Part shown: one piece after another, positions 1-10,109 of the stretch
How positions within the stretch are numbered: position 1 is the stretch's first letter
How the letters are laid out: each line of letters starts with the position of its first letter
DNA from: Oryzomonas sagensis
GTDB lineage: Bacteria > Desulfobacterota > Desulfuromonadia > Geobacterales > Pseudopelobacteraceae
DNA: 64,000 nucleotides
NCBI RefSeq assembly: GCF_008802355.1
Contig: NZ_VZRA01000001.1
Span: forward strand, 1,296,525 to 1,360,524
Reading direction: 5' to 3'
The notes under the pieces: generated by a model
Databases searched by the model: none
The model's input: only the letters and a program-made list of their open reading frames with translations
Told to the model about the DNA's origin: nothing
Translations under genes and position numbers: made by a program

Positions 1-2
1 TG

Positions 3-653
3 ATCGCCTGCCGTACCATCACGCGGCAGATGCAGACCTTTGTTACGGGGAGCGGCGCGGATGAGGCGCGCCGCCGCATGGCATACCGCGCCATCGCTTT
101 TGCCCATGCGCTGCGCCACCATCTGCGCGGATCGGACCCGCGGGAGGAGGTGGGCGCGCTGCTGACGGCCGAGGAGTTCGCCGCGCTCGAGGGGGCCGTC
201 AACAAACCGGATTTCCTGGTGCGCCGCATGGCCGCCGACCTGCGCGGCCTGGTCGGTGAGCGGGCGACCAACCCGCTCTTTGCCGCACGCATCGACGAAA
301 CCCTGACGAGTTTTGCCACCATTCTGGCCGGCTGCGAGAGGATCAAACAGACGCCGATCCCGTTCTCCTATACCCTGCTGATCCACCGTACGGCCTATCT
401 CTACTGCTTCATGCTCCCGTTCGGGCTGGTGGACTCCATCGGCTTCATGACGCCGTTCGTCGTCGGCTTGATCTCCTACACCTTTTTCGGGCTCGATGCG
501 TTGGGGGATGAGATTGCCGAGCCTTTCGGGACGTTGCCCAACGATCTGCCCCTGGCCGGGATCTGCCGCGGCATAGAAATCAGTATCCGTGAGGCGCTGG
601 GGGAAGAAGGGCTTCCCGAGGCGCTTAAGCCCGTTGATTTCTGCATCCTGTAG
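3..653 (+). CDS. Bestrophin-like anion channel family protein, 5' truncated
   Basis: C-terminal part of a bestrophin/UPF0187-type membrane protein, a family of anion channels. The frame is open from base 3, so the start lies outside the window. A soluble helical region is followed near residues 105-150 by a Pro-containing hydrophobic stretch (PIPFSYTLLIHRTAYLY) and a second one (FMLPFGLVDSIGFMTPF). The tail has the typical DALGDEIAEPFG and NDLPL motifs, which are the family signature. It ends at TAG 651-653, convergent with the moaE-like gene. Transport substrate is not visible from sequence. Confidence 0.85.
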   Translation: MACRTITRQMQTFVTGSGADEARRRMAYRAIAFAHALRHHLRGSDPREEVGALLTAEEFAALEGAVNKPDFLVRRMAADLRGLVGERATNPLFAARIDETLTSFATILAGCERIKQTPIPFSYTLLIHRTAYLYCFMLPFGLVDSIGFMTPFVVGLISYTFFGLDALGDEIAEPFGTLPNDLPLAGICRGIEISIREALGEEGLPEALKPVDFCIL

Positions 654-744
654 GCGCTGCCCTGAATTGCGGAGAGTGTGTTGAACTGCCGTGCCGCGAG
701 GCGCCTGGATGTCGCCCTGCCGGAGCGGTTCTGCCGGCGGCGTG

Positions 745-1125
745 TCAGCCGCAAACCTCGGTCTTGGCGATGGTCTTCATCTTCTTCAGCCGGCCTATGG
801 CCTGTTTGCAGGCTTCGAAGGCATCGCCGCTGTTGGGGGAACTGACGGCGGCAAGCGAGATAATGTCGCCGACGCGGAGCCGGCCGGTGCGTCGGATCAG
901 GAGGATATCTTCCAGGGCGAATTCCGCGGCCAGTTTGCCGGCCATGTCGCGCAGCTCCGCCTCGGTATCACCGTTTGTGGCATAGTCGATGTAGCTTGTG
1001 GTCCCGCCAACCCCTGCCATGGGCTTTACCACGGCATAATGGATAACGACCGACCCGGCCTTCTTCGTCGTTATCAAGTCATAAATCTGTGCAGGGTCAA
1101 TAGGGTCGGGTGTGATTCTAACCAT
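745..1125 (-). CDS. moaE: Divergent molybdopterin synthase catalytic subunit (MoaE-like)
   Basis: About 126 residues, near MoaE length (about 140-150). MoaE transfers sulfur to precursor Z in molybdenum cofactor synthesis. The C-terminal half keeps the family layout: a DILLIRRTGRLRVGD segment, an AFEAC helix and a Lys-rich tail (LKKMKTIAKTE) matching the active-site LK..PiWKkE region. The usual HR.G is RR.G here, the second HR is replaced by SPNSGD, and the N-terminal F.G.VR motif is absent. The start is set at the second Met because GGAG lies 6 nt before it; the upstream ATG has no SD. A role outside Moco synthesis is possible. Confidence 0.65.
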   Translation of the reverse strand: MVRITPDPIDPAQIYDLITTKKAGSVVIHYAVVKPMAGVGGTTSYIDYATNGDTEAELRDMAGKLAAEFALEDILLIRRTGRLRVGDIISLAAVSSPNSGDAFEACKQAIGRLKKMKTIAKTEVCG

Positions 1126-1208
1126 TCGTATCTCCATTTCTGTGATGTCATACGGATGATGGCTCGTCCGTATCTTTTTACGTGGTTCTTGATTGCAGCA
1201 CTGACGGT

Positions 1209-1925
1209 CTATAGCTCCATCTTTTGTTTTTGGAGCCGTTTGTAATAAAAATTCTGCCCGTACAGCACGGCGATGGGGTTGTGGCCGGTGACCCGGTCCT
1301 TGACCACCAAGGTGGTGACCGGCGCCTCCGAGCGCTTGTTGAAGAGCATGTCATGGCCGACGCACAGGCCGAGGATGATGTTCATGTCGGTCTCGAGCCG
1401 GTTGCAGATCTCGGCCTGGGCAATGGGGTTGCAGGCCGGCTCAAAGGTGCCGGGTCTGACCTTGTCCCTTTCCTCCAGCCCCAGTTCCCGTTTGTCGATG
1501 CTCCCCGCCTTGCAGCAGACGCTCAACGGTTCAAGCCCCTGGGCCTTCAGGATGGCCACGAGGCGGTCGGCTTCGTCCAGGAGGCCAATGCAGGTGGCAA
1601 TGCCGATCTTCGTGTATCCCATCAGTTTGGCAAAGGCGATGGTGTCCTCCACGCGGGTCCAGCGCGGCATGATCGTATCGCCGCCCTCCGCCCGCTGGTA
1701 GCAGAGCCCTTCCACACGCGCCGCCACCAGGGCGATGCGGGCCTCCTCACTGTCCCCCCGGTAGTCCTCGAACGCCTCCTTCACCACGTCGTCATAGGTG
1801 CCGGACGGGCAGTTGCCCGGTTTGGGCGGCGCGGTTGCCGGGTCGCCGCTCCAGCAGTTGGTGGTGCCGCACTTTTGCCATACGGCGCTGCACTTGGAAC
1901 ATGAGACCGGTGTTTCGTCTGACAT
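1209..1925 (-). CDS. DUF1847 family cysteine-rich protein
   Basis: 238-residue protein recognised as DUF1847-like, thought to bind metal. The N-terminus carries closely spaced Cys (CSKC, then C and C within 12 residues). Further Cys occur in ATCIGLLDEA, SVCCKAG and FEPACNPIAQA, and the body looks Rossmann-like. The ATG was chosen because GGGAGG lies 7 nt upstream; the longer frame adds 24 residues without an SD. It lies just downstream of the inverted-repeat element at 1985-2117 and upstream of the moaE-like gene on the same strand. Function is unknown. Confidence 0.75.
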   Translation of the reverse strand: MSDETPVSCSKCSAVWQKCGTTNCWSGDPATAPPKPGNCPSGTYDDVVKEAFEDYRGDSEEARIALVAARVEGLCYQRAEGGDTIMPRWTRVEDTIAFAKLMGYTKIGIATCIGLLDEADRLVAILKAQGLEPLSVCCKAGSIDKRELGLEERDKVRPGTFEPACNPIAQAEICNRLETDMNIILGLCVGHDMLFNKRSEAPVTTLVVKDRVTGHNPIAVLYGQNFYYKRLQKQKMEL

Positions 1926-1984
1926 GATAAACCTCCCGAATCTGAAATTGTATGAACCTAAAAATTCGCTGAAAATCCAAACCC

Positions 1985-2117
1985 GCCACGGAGGCACAGA
2001 GACACAGAGAAAACCAGGAGTAAGACAAGCAAAAAAGGTTCTTGATGATAGTATTATCGAAAAATAGTTTTTGTTTTTCTCTGTGAACCTCTGTGTCTCC
2101 GTGTCTCTGTGGCAGAT
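1985..2117. repeat. Dispersed inverted-repeat element, copy A
   Basis: About 133 bp whose two ends are imperfect inverted repeats. The left end reads GCCACGGAGGCACAGAGACA and the right end ends in GTCTCTGTGGCAGAT. The last 41 bases (2077-2117) are identical to 27558-27598, the right end of a second element between dapA and dapB; the interiors differ. No open frame is present. This looks like a genome-wide palindromic repeat that can fold into a long hairpin. Confidence 0.85.
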
Positions 2118-2156
2118 TTGAGGTTTTTCAGTGTTTTTGGGGATTGAGGTTGCGGG

Positions 2157-2693
2157 TCACCCCATGAACGCCACCAGCAGGAGCGGCGGCAGCGCCACCA
2201 CGCCCATGGCGAACAGGGCGTCGAGCCAGATGGCGGCTCCGGCCTGGCACAGGCGGATCAGTCCCACCGCCGGTACGAGCAGAAATTTCCCAAGGATGCC
2301 TACGTGGGGGCTGGTAACATCCTGCCAGAGCGCATCCCCGTCGCCGCTGCTGGGAAAGGCGTGCAGGGCCATGGAAAAGCTGAGCCAGGCCCCGGCAACC
2401 ACGGCAAGGTCCTTGAATTCAGCCGCCGCCGGGCTCGTGACGAGGAGGGATGTCAGCAGGCTGACCGCCAGGGCGGCCCCGGTGGAGACGAAGAATGGTG
2501 CGACCGCCACCATGATGTGCTGCACGGCGTATGCCGGCTGTTCGTGGAGCACATACCCCAATGGGTTGCCCAGGCGCAGGTAGCATACCTTCAGGACGCG
2601 GATGCCGAGCCGGCGGCAGGCCCAGGCATGGGCAAACTCGTGGGCCATAACGCCCGGAAAGGTAAGCAGGGAGACGATCAGCCGGACGGTCAC
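2157..2693 (-). CDS. Membrane metalloprotease-like protein (M50-type HExxH)
   Basis: 178 residues, strongly hydrophobic, with a GTG start. HEFAHAW near residue 18 is a zinc-binding HExxH motif inside the first membrane segment, as in site-2 proteases. HAFPSSGDGDAL near residue 112 resembles the second M50 motif (N/D.P..DG). About four membrane segments are visible. It follows the HDOD gene by 10 nt on the same strand, so the two are probably cotranscribed. It is shorter than typical RseP and has no PDZ domain; substrate unknown. Confidence 0.65.
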   Translation of the reverse strand: MTVRLIVSLLTFPGVMAHEFAHAWACRRLGIRVLKVCYLRLGNPLGYVLHEQPAYAVQHIMVAVAPFFVSTGAALAVSLLTSLLVTSPAAAEFKDLAVVAGAWLSFSMALHAFPSSGDGDALWQDVTSPHVGILGKFLLVPAVGLIRLCQAGAAIWLDALFAMGVVALPPLLLVAFMG

Positions 2694-2703
2694 GGGCGCC
2701 GCT

Positions 2704-3606
2704 TCACGTCGTGGTCATGGTGTTGAAGAGTTGGTTCACCTCGCGGAAGACCTCCACGTACTCATCGGACAACATGAAGAAGAAGTCTCCCAGGTTGTCG
2801 GGAAGGGGATGGCGCGACTGCTGCCTGAGCAGGTTCCAGGCGTATTCCTCGGACCGGTCCGGCTTGGTGGCCTGGGCCACGCTGTCCGAGATGGTGTAGG
2901 CCAGGCAGAAGAAGTCGGCCAGCGCGACGATGGCGGTCAAGAGCGGGTCTTCTATGGCCAGTTCGGAGGTGTGGTGGTGGGAGATGACATCGCAGTACAC
3001 CGGCGGGAAGTTCCAGCGCTGGGCCAGGCAGAGCCCCACCTCGCTGTGGGTGGTGCCGAAACACTCCAGCTCGGCGTCGTAGGTCGTGGAGCGGGTGTAG
3101 TTGATGTGGGCGAGCATCTCGCCGTATTCTTCCCTGAGGTAATGGCCGAAAAAAACCTTGCCGATGTCGTGGATGATGCCGACCATATAGGCCAGCTCGG
3201 TGTCGTTGTACCCCACCATGGCGGCGATGCGGCGGGACATGGAGCCGACGCTGAAGGAATGCATCCAGAAGATGTTCATGTCGAAGGGCTGCTCCGGCGC
3301 CTTGAAGCCGTCCACGAAATAACTGGTCAGAATCATCTCGCGTACGCTCCTGAAGCCGAGGTAGAGCAGGGCGCGTTTCACCGAGGTGATCTTGCTCCCC
3401 GGCATGTAGAGCGGCGAGTTCACCACCCGGATGACCCTCGCCGCCAGGACCTGGTCGGAAAGGATCAGGTCCGCGACCTCGTCCGGGTTGGACTCGTGAT
3501 CGTCCAGGAGCCTGATGACCCGTGAGACGATCACCGGGATGGTCGGCAGGTCGCTCACATCCTTGAACAGCTTGCGGGCCTTGATCATCATTGCTGCTTT
3601 GTCCAA
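2704..3606 (-). CDS. HDOD domain signalling protein
   Basis: 300 residues. An HDOD domain starts near residue 15 (LPTIPVIVSRVIRLL) and contains the typical VNSPLY and IHDIGKVFFGHY motifs. The HD pair and a downstream HHHT are retained, which many HDOD proteins lose. These are regulatory domains common in deltaproteobacteria. The start is placed at a TTG with AAGGA 7 nt upstream; ATGs five and six codons later and a longer frame are alternatives. It precedes the M50-like gene. Confidence 0.85.
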   Translation of the reverse strand: MDKAAMMIKARKLFKDVSDLPTIPVIVSRVIRLLDDHESNPDEVADLILSDQVLAARVIRVVNSPLYMPGSKITSVKRALLYLGFRSVREMILTSYFVDGFKAPEQPFDMNIFWMHSFSVGSMSRRIAAMVGYNDTELAYMVGIIHDIGKVFFGHYLREEYGEMLAHINYTRSTTYDAELECFGTTHSEVGLCLAQRWNFPPVYCDVISHHHTSELAIEDPLLTAIVALADFFCLAYTISDSVAQATKPDRSEEYAWNLLRQQSRHPLPDNLGDFFFMLSDEYVEVFREVNQLFNTMTTT

Positions 3607-3817
3607 GAGTCGTTCCTTTCGGTCTGCCGGTTGTGGGATGCCCTGAATCCGCGACGCCTCCATGCCGCCGGTCCGGAAGACCTCTGCCTTTGCGTTTGCA
3701 AAGTTTGCGACAATCAGGCGGAGGACCAGCCTGGTGAGTGGGCTGTTACGGCACGGCGGCGTGCGGGCCCCGGCTCTTCCGGACGCTGCGGCATTCCAGC
3801 ATCACGGATTCAGGACA

Positions 3818-5914
<2,097 letters not shown>

Positions 5915-5953
5915 TCAGCAATTTCAACGCCGCAGGCAAGAACCGGACGATTC

Positions 5954-6751
5954 ATGGAACAACAACAGCTTGCGGGCATCAGTCGATGGTTCGACGACTA
6001 TACCCGCACCTTTCTCGATACCGACCCGGAAGGGGTTGTAAATATGCGGCTCAAGATCGAACACACCCGCAAGGTATGTGCGGTCAGCGACATTCTGGCA
6101 ACCGGCGAAAGGCTTTCGGCAAGCGAGGCCCGCATTGCAGGGGCCATCGCCCTGCTGCACGACGTGGGCCGTTTCCCCCAGTACCGGCGCTGGCGCACCT
6201 TTCGCGACAGCCGGTCCGACAACCATGCCCGGCTCTCGGTGGAGGTCCTGCGGGAACACCACCTGCTGGACGGCCTTGATCCCGCCGAGCGCCTGCTGAT
6301 CGAGGAGGCGGTGCGTTTTCACAACCTTCTGGAACTGCCCCAACGGGTCAGTTCGCCGACCCGGCTCTTCATGAAACTGATCCGGGATGCGGACAAGCTG
6401 GATATCTGGCGCGTATTTCTCGAACTCTTCACGCTGCCAGAAGAGCGGCGGGCCTCCGCCGCCACCCTGGATTTACCCGATCTGCCGGGGTGCACGCCCG
6501 CCTGCCGGGACGCCTTTCTGGCCCACCAGGTCGTCAGACTGGACCTGTGCCGGGTCCTCAACGACTTCAAGCTCTTGCAGATCTCCTGGGCACTGGACCT
6601 TGGTTTTGCCTCGTCCTATCGCCTGCTGCTGGAGCGCGACTATATCGCTCGCCTGGCAGGCACCATCAATGGTAAACTGGATATCGGGGCAGCCATCGAA
6701 TATATTCGGCAAGAGGCCGCCCGGCGGGCGGAAAATTTTCAAACCCAGTGA
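5954..6751 (+). CDS. HD domain-containing phosphohydrolase
   Basis: 265 residues from the ATG at 5954; the longer frame would run into ligA on the other strand. An HD-type metal-binding core is visible: IEHTRKV, then LLHDVGRFPQYRRW, then RFHN and an IRDADKLDIW segment. This is the HD/PDEase-like hydrolase pattern acting on phosphate esters. The substrate cannot be told. The stop overlaps the upstream-most possible start of pdhA, so it may be cotranscribed with the dehydrogenase genes. Confidence 0.8.
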   Translation: MEQQQLAGISRWFDDYTRTFLDTDPEGVVNMRLKIEHTRKVCAVSDILATGERLSASEARIAGAIALLHDVGRFPQYRRWRTFRDSRSDNHARLSVEVLREHHLLDGLDPAERLLIEEAVRFHNLLELPQRVSSPTRLFMKLIRDADKLDIWRVFLELFTLPEERRASAATLDLPDLPGCTPACRDAFLAHQVVRLDLCRVLNDFKLLQISWALDLGFASSYRLLLERDYIARLAGTINGKLDIGAAIEYIRQEAARRAENFQTQ

Positions 6752-6768
6752 CCAACGCGGAGGCGATG

Positions 6769-7746
6769 ATGGAAACCAAACTACGCATGGTTTTGCCGGA
6801 TCAGGAGTTGCTGAGGCTCTACGAGCAGATGTTTCTTTCGCGGGAATTCGAGGAACATTGCGCCGAACAGTATACCAAGGGCAATATCACCGGTTTCCTG
6901 CACCTGTACAGCGGCCAGGAGGCCGTGGCGGTCGGGGCGACGGCCGGCCTGCACAAAGAGGACTATATCCTCTCGGCCTACCGTGAGCACGCCCAGGCCA
7001 TCGTACGGGGCGCCGACCCGAAGCGGGTCATGGCCGAACTGTTCGGCAAGGCCACCGGCCTCTGCAAGGGGAAGGGGGGCTCCATGCACCTCTTCGATCC
7101 CTCCCTGAATTTCATGGGAGGCTATGCCATCGTCGGCGGCCAGTTCCCCATCTCGGTCGGGCTGGCCTTCAGCGCCAAGTACCGGAACGAGGACCGCATC
7201 ACCGCCTGCTTCTTCGGCGACGGTGCGGTCAACCAGGGGACCTTCCACGAATCCCTCAACTGGGCTCAGTTGTGGGAGTTGCCGGTGCTCTTCATCTGCG
7301 AGAACAACTTCTATGGGATCGGCACCGAGGTGCACCGCTCCTCGGCCCTGGCCTCCATCCACCGCCGCACCTGCGGCTATGACATCCCCTCCGAAAAGGT
7401 CGACGGCATGGACGTGATCGCGGTCTACAAGGCGGTGAAGTACGCCGCCGAGAAGGTGCGGGAAACCGGTCGGCCTTACTTCATCGAGGCGGCCACCTAC
7501 CGTTTCCGGGGGCATTCCATGGCCGATCCGGGCAAATACCGTTCGGCGGCCGAGCACGAACTATGGAAATCCCGCGATCCCCTGCCCGGCTTTGCCAAGC
7601 GCCTGCTGGAGGAGGGGATCGCCACCCGCGCGGCCCTGGACGCCATCGAGGCGCGTTGCACGGTAAAGGTGGAGGAGGCGGTCACCTTCGCCGAAGAGTC
7701 GCCCTGGCCGGAGGATAGCGAGGTTCGGGAGGATATCTATGTCTGA
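6769..7746 (+). CDS. pdhA: Pyruvate dehydrogenase E1 component, alpha subunit
   Basis: 325 residues. Decarboxylates pyruvate with thiamine diphosphate together with the beta subunit. The ThDP motif is clear: GDGAVNQGTFHE at residue 150 followed about 28 residues later by ENN. GGSMHLFD and YRFRGHSMADPGKYR (phosphorylation-loop region) are typical of the family. The start is set at 6769 because GCGGAGG lies 5 nt upstream; a GTG at 6748 overlapping the previous stop is the alternative. It overlaps pdhB by 8 nt. An acetoin or other 2-oxoacid dehydrogenase role is possible. Confidence 0.9.
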   Translation: METKLRMVLPDQELLRLYEQMFLSREFEEHCAEQYTKGNITGFLHLYSGQEAVAVGATAGLHKEDYILSAYREHAQAIVRGADPKRVMAELFGKATGLCKGKGGSMHLFDPSLNFMGGYAIVGGQFPISVGLAFSAKYRNEDRITACFFGDGAVNQGTFHESLNWAQLWELPVLFICENNFYGIGTEVHRSSALASIHRRTCGYDIPSEKVDGMDVIAVYKAVKYAAEKVRETGRPYFIEAATYRFRGHSMADPGKYRSAAEHELWKSRDPLPGFAKRLLEEGIATRAALDAIEARCTVKVEEAVTFAEESPWPEDSEVREDIYV

Positions 7747-8725
7747 AATGACCTATCGTGATGCAATCAACCTGGCCCTCAAGGAAGAGATGCGCCGCGA
7801 CCCGTCCGTGGTGGTCCTGGGCGAGGATGTGGCGCTCTACGAGGGCTCCTTCAAGGTGACCCGCGGGCTTCTGTCCGAATTCGGCGAGGAGCGGGTCAAG
7901 GATACGCCCATCTCGGAGAATACCATCGTCGGTGTGGCCGTGGGGGCCGCCATGGGGGGCTTGCGCCCGGTGGCCGAGCTGATGACCGTCAACTTCGCCC
8001 TCCTGGCCATGGACCAGATCGTCAACCACATGACCAAGATCCATTACATGTTCGGCGGTCAGACTGTGGTGCCCATGACGATCCGCATGCCGGGCGGCGG
8101 GGGGAGCCAACTGGGCGCCCAGCATTCCCAGAGCCTGGAGACCTTTTTCATGCACTGCCCCGGCATGCGGGTGGCCTATCCCGCCACGCCGGCCGATGCC
8201 AAGGGGCTTCTGAAGAGCGCTATCCGGGACAACAACCCGGTCATTTTCCTGGAGCATGAACTGCTCTACAACAGCAAGGGGGAGGTGCCGGAAGATCCCG
8301 AGTTTCTGGTCCCCATCGGCAAGGCCGCCGTCAAGCGGCCGGGGGAACGGGTCACCATCGTGGCCTATGCCCGCATGACCGTGCTGGCCCTCCAGGCGGC
8401 CGAGGAGTTGGCCAAGGAGGGGATCTCCTGCGAGGTGGTGGACCTGCGCAGCCTGGCACCCCTGGACGACGATACCGTCATGGCCTCGGTGAAAAAGACC
8501 GGCCGGGCGGTGGTGGTGGAGGAGTGCTGGCGCACCTGCGGCCTGGGGGCCGAGATCGCCAGCCGGATCTTCGAGAACTGTTTCGATCTCCTCCAGGCGC
8601 CGGTCAGGCGCGTTTCGGGGCTGGACGTACCCATGCCCTACTCGCGCAAGATCGAGAAGCTCTGCATCCCCCAGGCGGAAACCATCGTCCAGGCCGTGAG
8701 GGATGTGGTGAACGGCCGTTATTGA
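7739..8725 (+). CDS. pdhB: Pyruvate dehydrogenase E1 component, beta subunit
   Basis: 328 residues, full length for E1beta. The N-terminus (YRDAINLALKEEM, then VVVLGEDVALYEGSF) and GGGGSQLGAQHSQSLE match the family. The C-terminal transketolase domain includes DLRSLAPLDDDT, EECWRTCGLGAEI and DVPMPYS. It starts inside pdhA and lies 46 nt before the E2 gene, giving the order E1alpha, E1beta, E2. Forms the alpha2beta2 decarboxylase with PdhA. Confidence 0.93.
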   Translation: MSEMTYRDAINLALKEEMRRDPSVVVLGEDVALYEGSFKVTRGLLSEFGEERVKDTPISENTIVGVAVGAAMGGLRPVAELMTVNFALLAMDQIVNHMTKIHYMFGGQTVVPMTIRMPGGGGSQLGAQHSQSLETFFMHCPGMRVAYPATPADAKGLLKSAIRDNNPVIFLEHELLYNSKGEVPEDPEFLVPIGKAAVKRPGERVTIVAYARMTVLALQAAEELAKEGISCEVVDLRSLAPLDDDTVMASVKKTGRAVVVEECWRTCGLGAEIASRIFENCFDLLQAPVRRVSGLDVPMPYSRKIEKLCIPQAETIVQAVRDVVNGRY

Positions 8726-8771
8726 AGGTAGCACTCTCCCACTCAGCGGGGAAAGAAGGGGGCACGTCTCT

Positions 8772-10055
8772 ATGGCACATGAAATCACCATGCCCAAACT
8801 GTCGGATACCATGACCGAGGGGAGCTTCATCGGTTGGCGCAAGAAGGTGGGCGAGCGGGTCGAGCGCGGCGAGGTGATCGCCGAGGTGGAAACCGACAAG
8901 GCGGTCATGGAACTGGAGGCGTTTGCCTCGGGTGTCCTGCTCAAAACCATGGCTAACGAGGGCGAAAACGTCCCGGTCGGCACGGTGCTCGGGGTGATCG
9001 GCGAACCGGGTGAACTGGCGGCCGGGACGGCAGTGCCTTCCCACACGGGAACAGCCGCCGTTGCGCCTCTTCCCGTGACACCGGCGGCACCGGAGCCACG
9101 GGATGCCGCGCCCCCGCCGCAGCCCGCGGCGCCGGCCTCCCCCGCGCCGACGGACCACGGCACGGACGACCATGAAAAGGCGTCCCCCCTGGTGCGCCGC
9201 ATGGCGCGGGAGATGGGCATCGATCTCTCCCTGGTGCGCGGCAGCGGCCCCGAGGGGAGAATTCTTCAGGAAGACCTGGCGGCACCGGCGGCACAACCGG
9301 CACAAGCCCCTGAGCCGCAGGCAGCCCCTGTTCCGCCCCTTGATTCGGCTTCTGTTTCCCCCGGCCCGCCGGAGGCCGCCCCGCCTGCCGGCCTGCCGGC
9401 TTCGAGCGCCATGCGCCAGGCCATTGCCGCCACGGTCAGCCGCTCCTGGCGGGAGATTCCCTTTTTCACCGCTACGGTGGAGGTGGGGATGGAGGCCTGC
9501 CGCGAGGTGGTGAGCGAGCTCAAGGGGAGCGACGGGTCGGTCGGCTACCATGCCCTGCTGCTCAAGGCCTGCGGCGTTGCCCTGCAAGGTTTTCCGCTGC
9601 TCTCGGCCGGCAGCGCCGACGGGCCGGTCAACATCAGCTTTGCCGTGGCGTTGCCGGACGGCCTTTTGATGCCGGTGGTCAGGGATTGCGCGCGCCTGGG
9701 GGCTGCGGAGATCGAGCGCGAGGCCGCCCGCCTGGCGGACAAGGCCAGAAGCGGACGGCTCACCTCCGAAGAGATGTCGGGTGGCGGCTTTTCCCTCTCC
9801 AACCTGGGCATGTACGGTGTGGACGAATTCGATGCCCTGATCGTGCCGGGGCAGGTCGCCATCCTGGCTGTGGGCGCAGTGGCCGAGCGGCCCGTGGTCA
9901 GAAACGGTCAGCTTTGTGTGGCCCCCACCATGCGGGTCACCCTGTCGAGCGACCACCGCGTGGTGGACGGCGCCTATGCCGCCAGGTTCCTGGCCGAATT
10001 GCGCCATGTTCTGGAACACCCGGTTTTGTTGCTGGCCGCCCATGGTTCGCCGTGA
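8772..10055 (+). CDS. pdhC: Dihydrolipoamide acetyltransferase (E2)
   Basis: 427 residues. A single N-terminal lipoyl domain carries the lipoylated Lys43 in ETDKAVMEL. A Pro/Ala linker follows, then a peripheral subunit-binding domain (SPLVRRMAREMGIDLSLV...GSGPEGRILQEDL), a second linker and the catalytic domain ending in SSDHRVVDGA, with His395 and Asp399. It moves acetyl groups to CoA. No E3 (lipoamide dehydrogenase) gene follows within the window, so the complex probably shares an E3 encoded elsewhere. Confidence 0.93.
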   Translation: MAHEITMPKLSDTMTEGSFIGWRKKVGERVERGEVIAEVETDKAVMELEAFASGVLLKTMANEGENVPVGTVLGVIGEPGELAAGTAVPSHTGTAAVAPLPVTPAAPEPRDAAPPPQPAAPASPAPTDHGTDDHEKASPLVRRMAREMGIDLSLVRGSGPEGRILQEDLAAPAAQPAQAPEPQAAPVPPLDSASVSPGPPEAAPPAGLPASSAMRQAIAATVSRSWREIPFFTATVEVGMEACREVVSELKGSDGSVGYHALLLKACGVALQGFPLLSAGSADGPVNISFAVALPDGLLMPVVRDCARLGAAEIEREAARLADKARSGRLTSEEMSGGGFSLSNLGMYGVDEFDALIVPGQVAILAVGAVAERPVVRNGQLCVAPTMRVTLSSDHRVVDGAYAARFLAELRHVLEHPVLLLAAHGSP

Positions 10056-10109
10056 CATACCCCCCGGCCATGGAGCATGATTCCCATTTCCCTTGTGCAG
10101 GAGACCCCC

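Noticed and set aside
7682-10058. Long minus-strand frames across pdhB and pdhC
   Set aside because: Shadows of the PDH genes, rich in Arg/Gly/His without family motifs.
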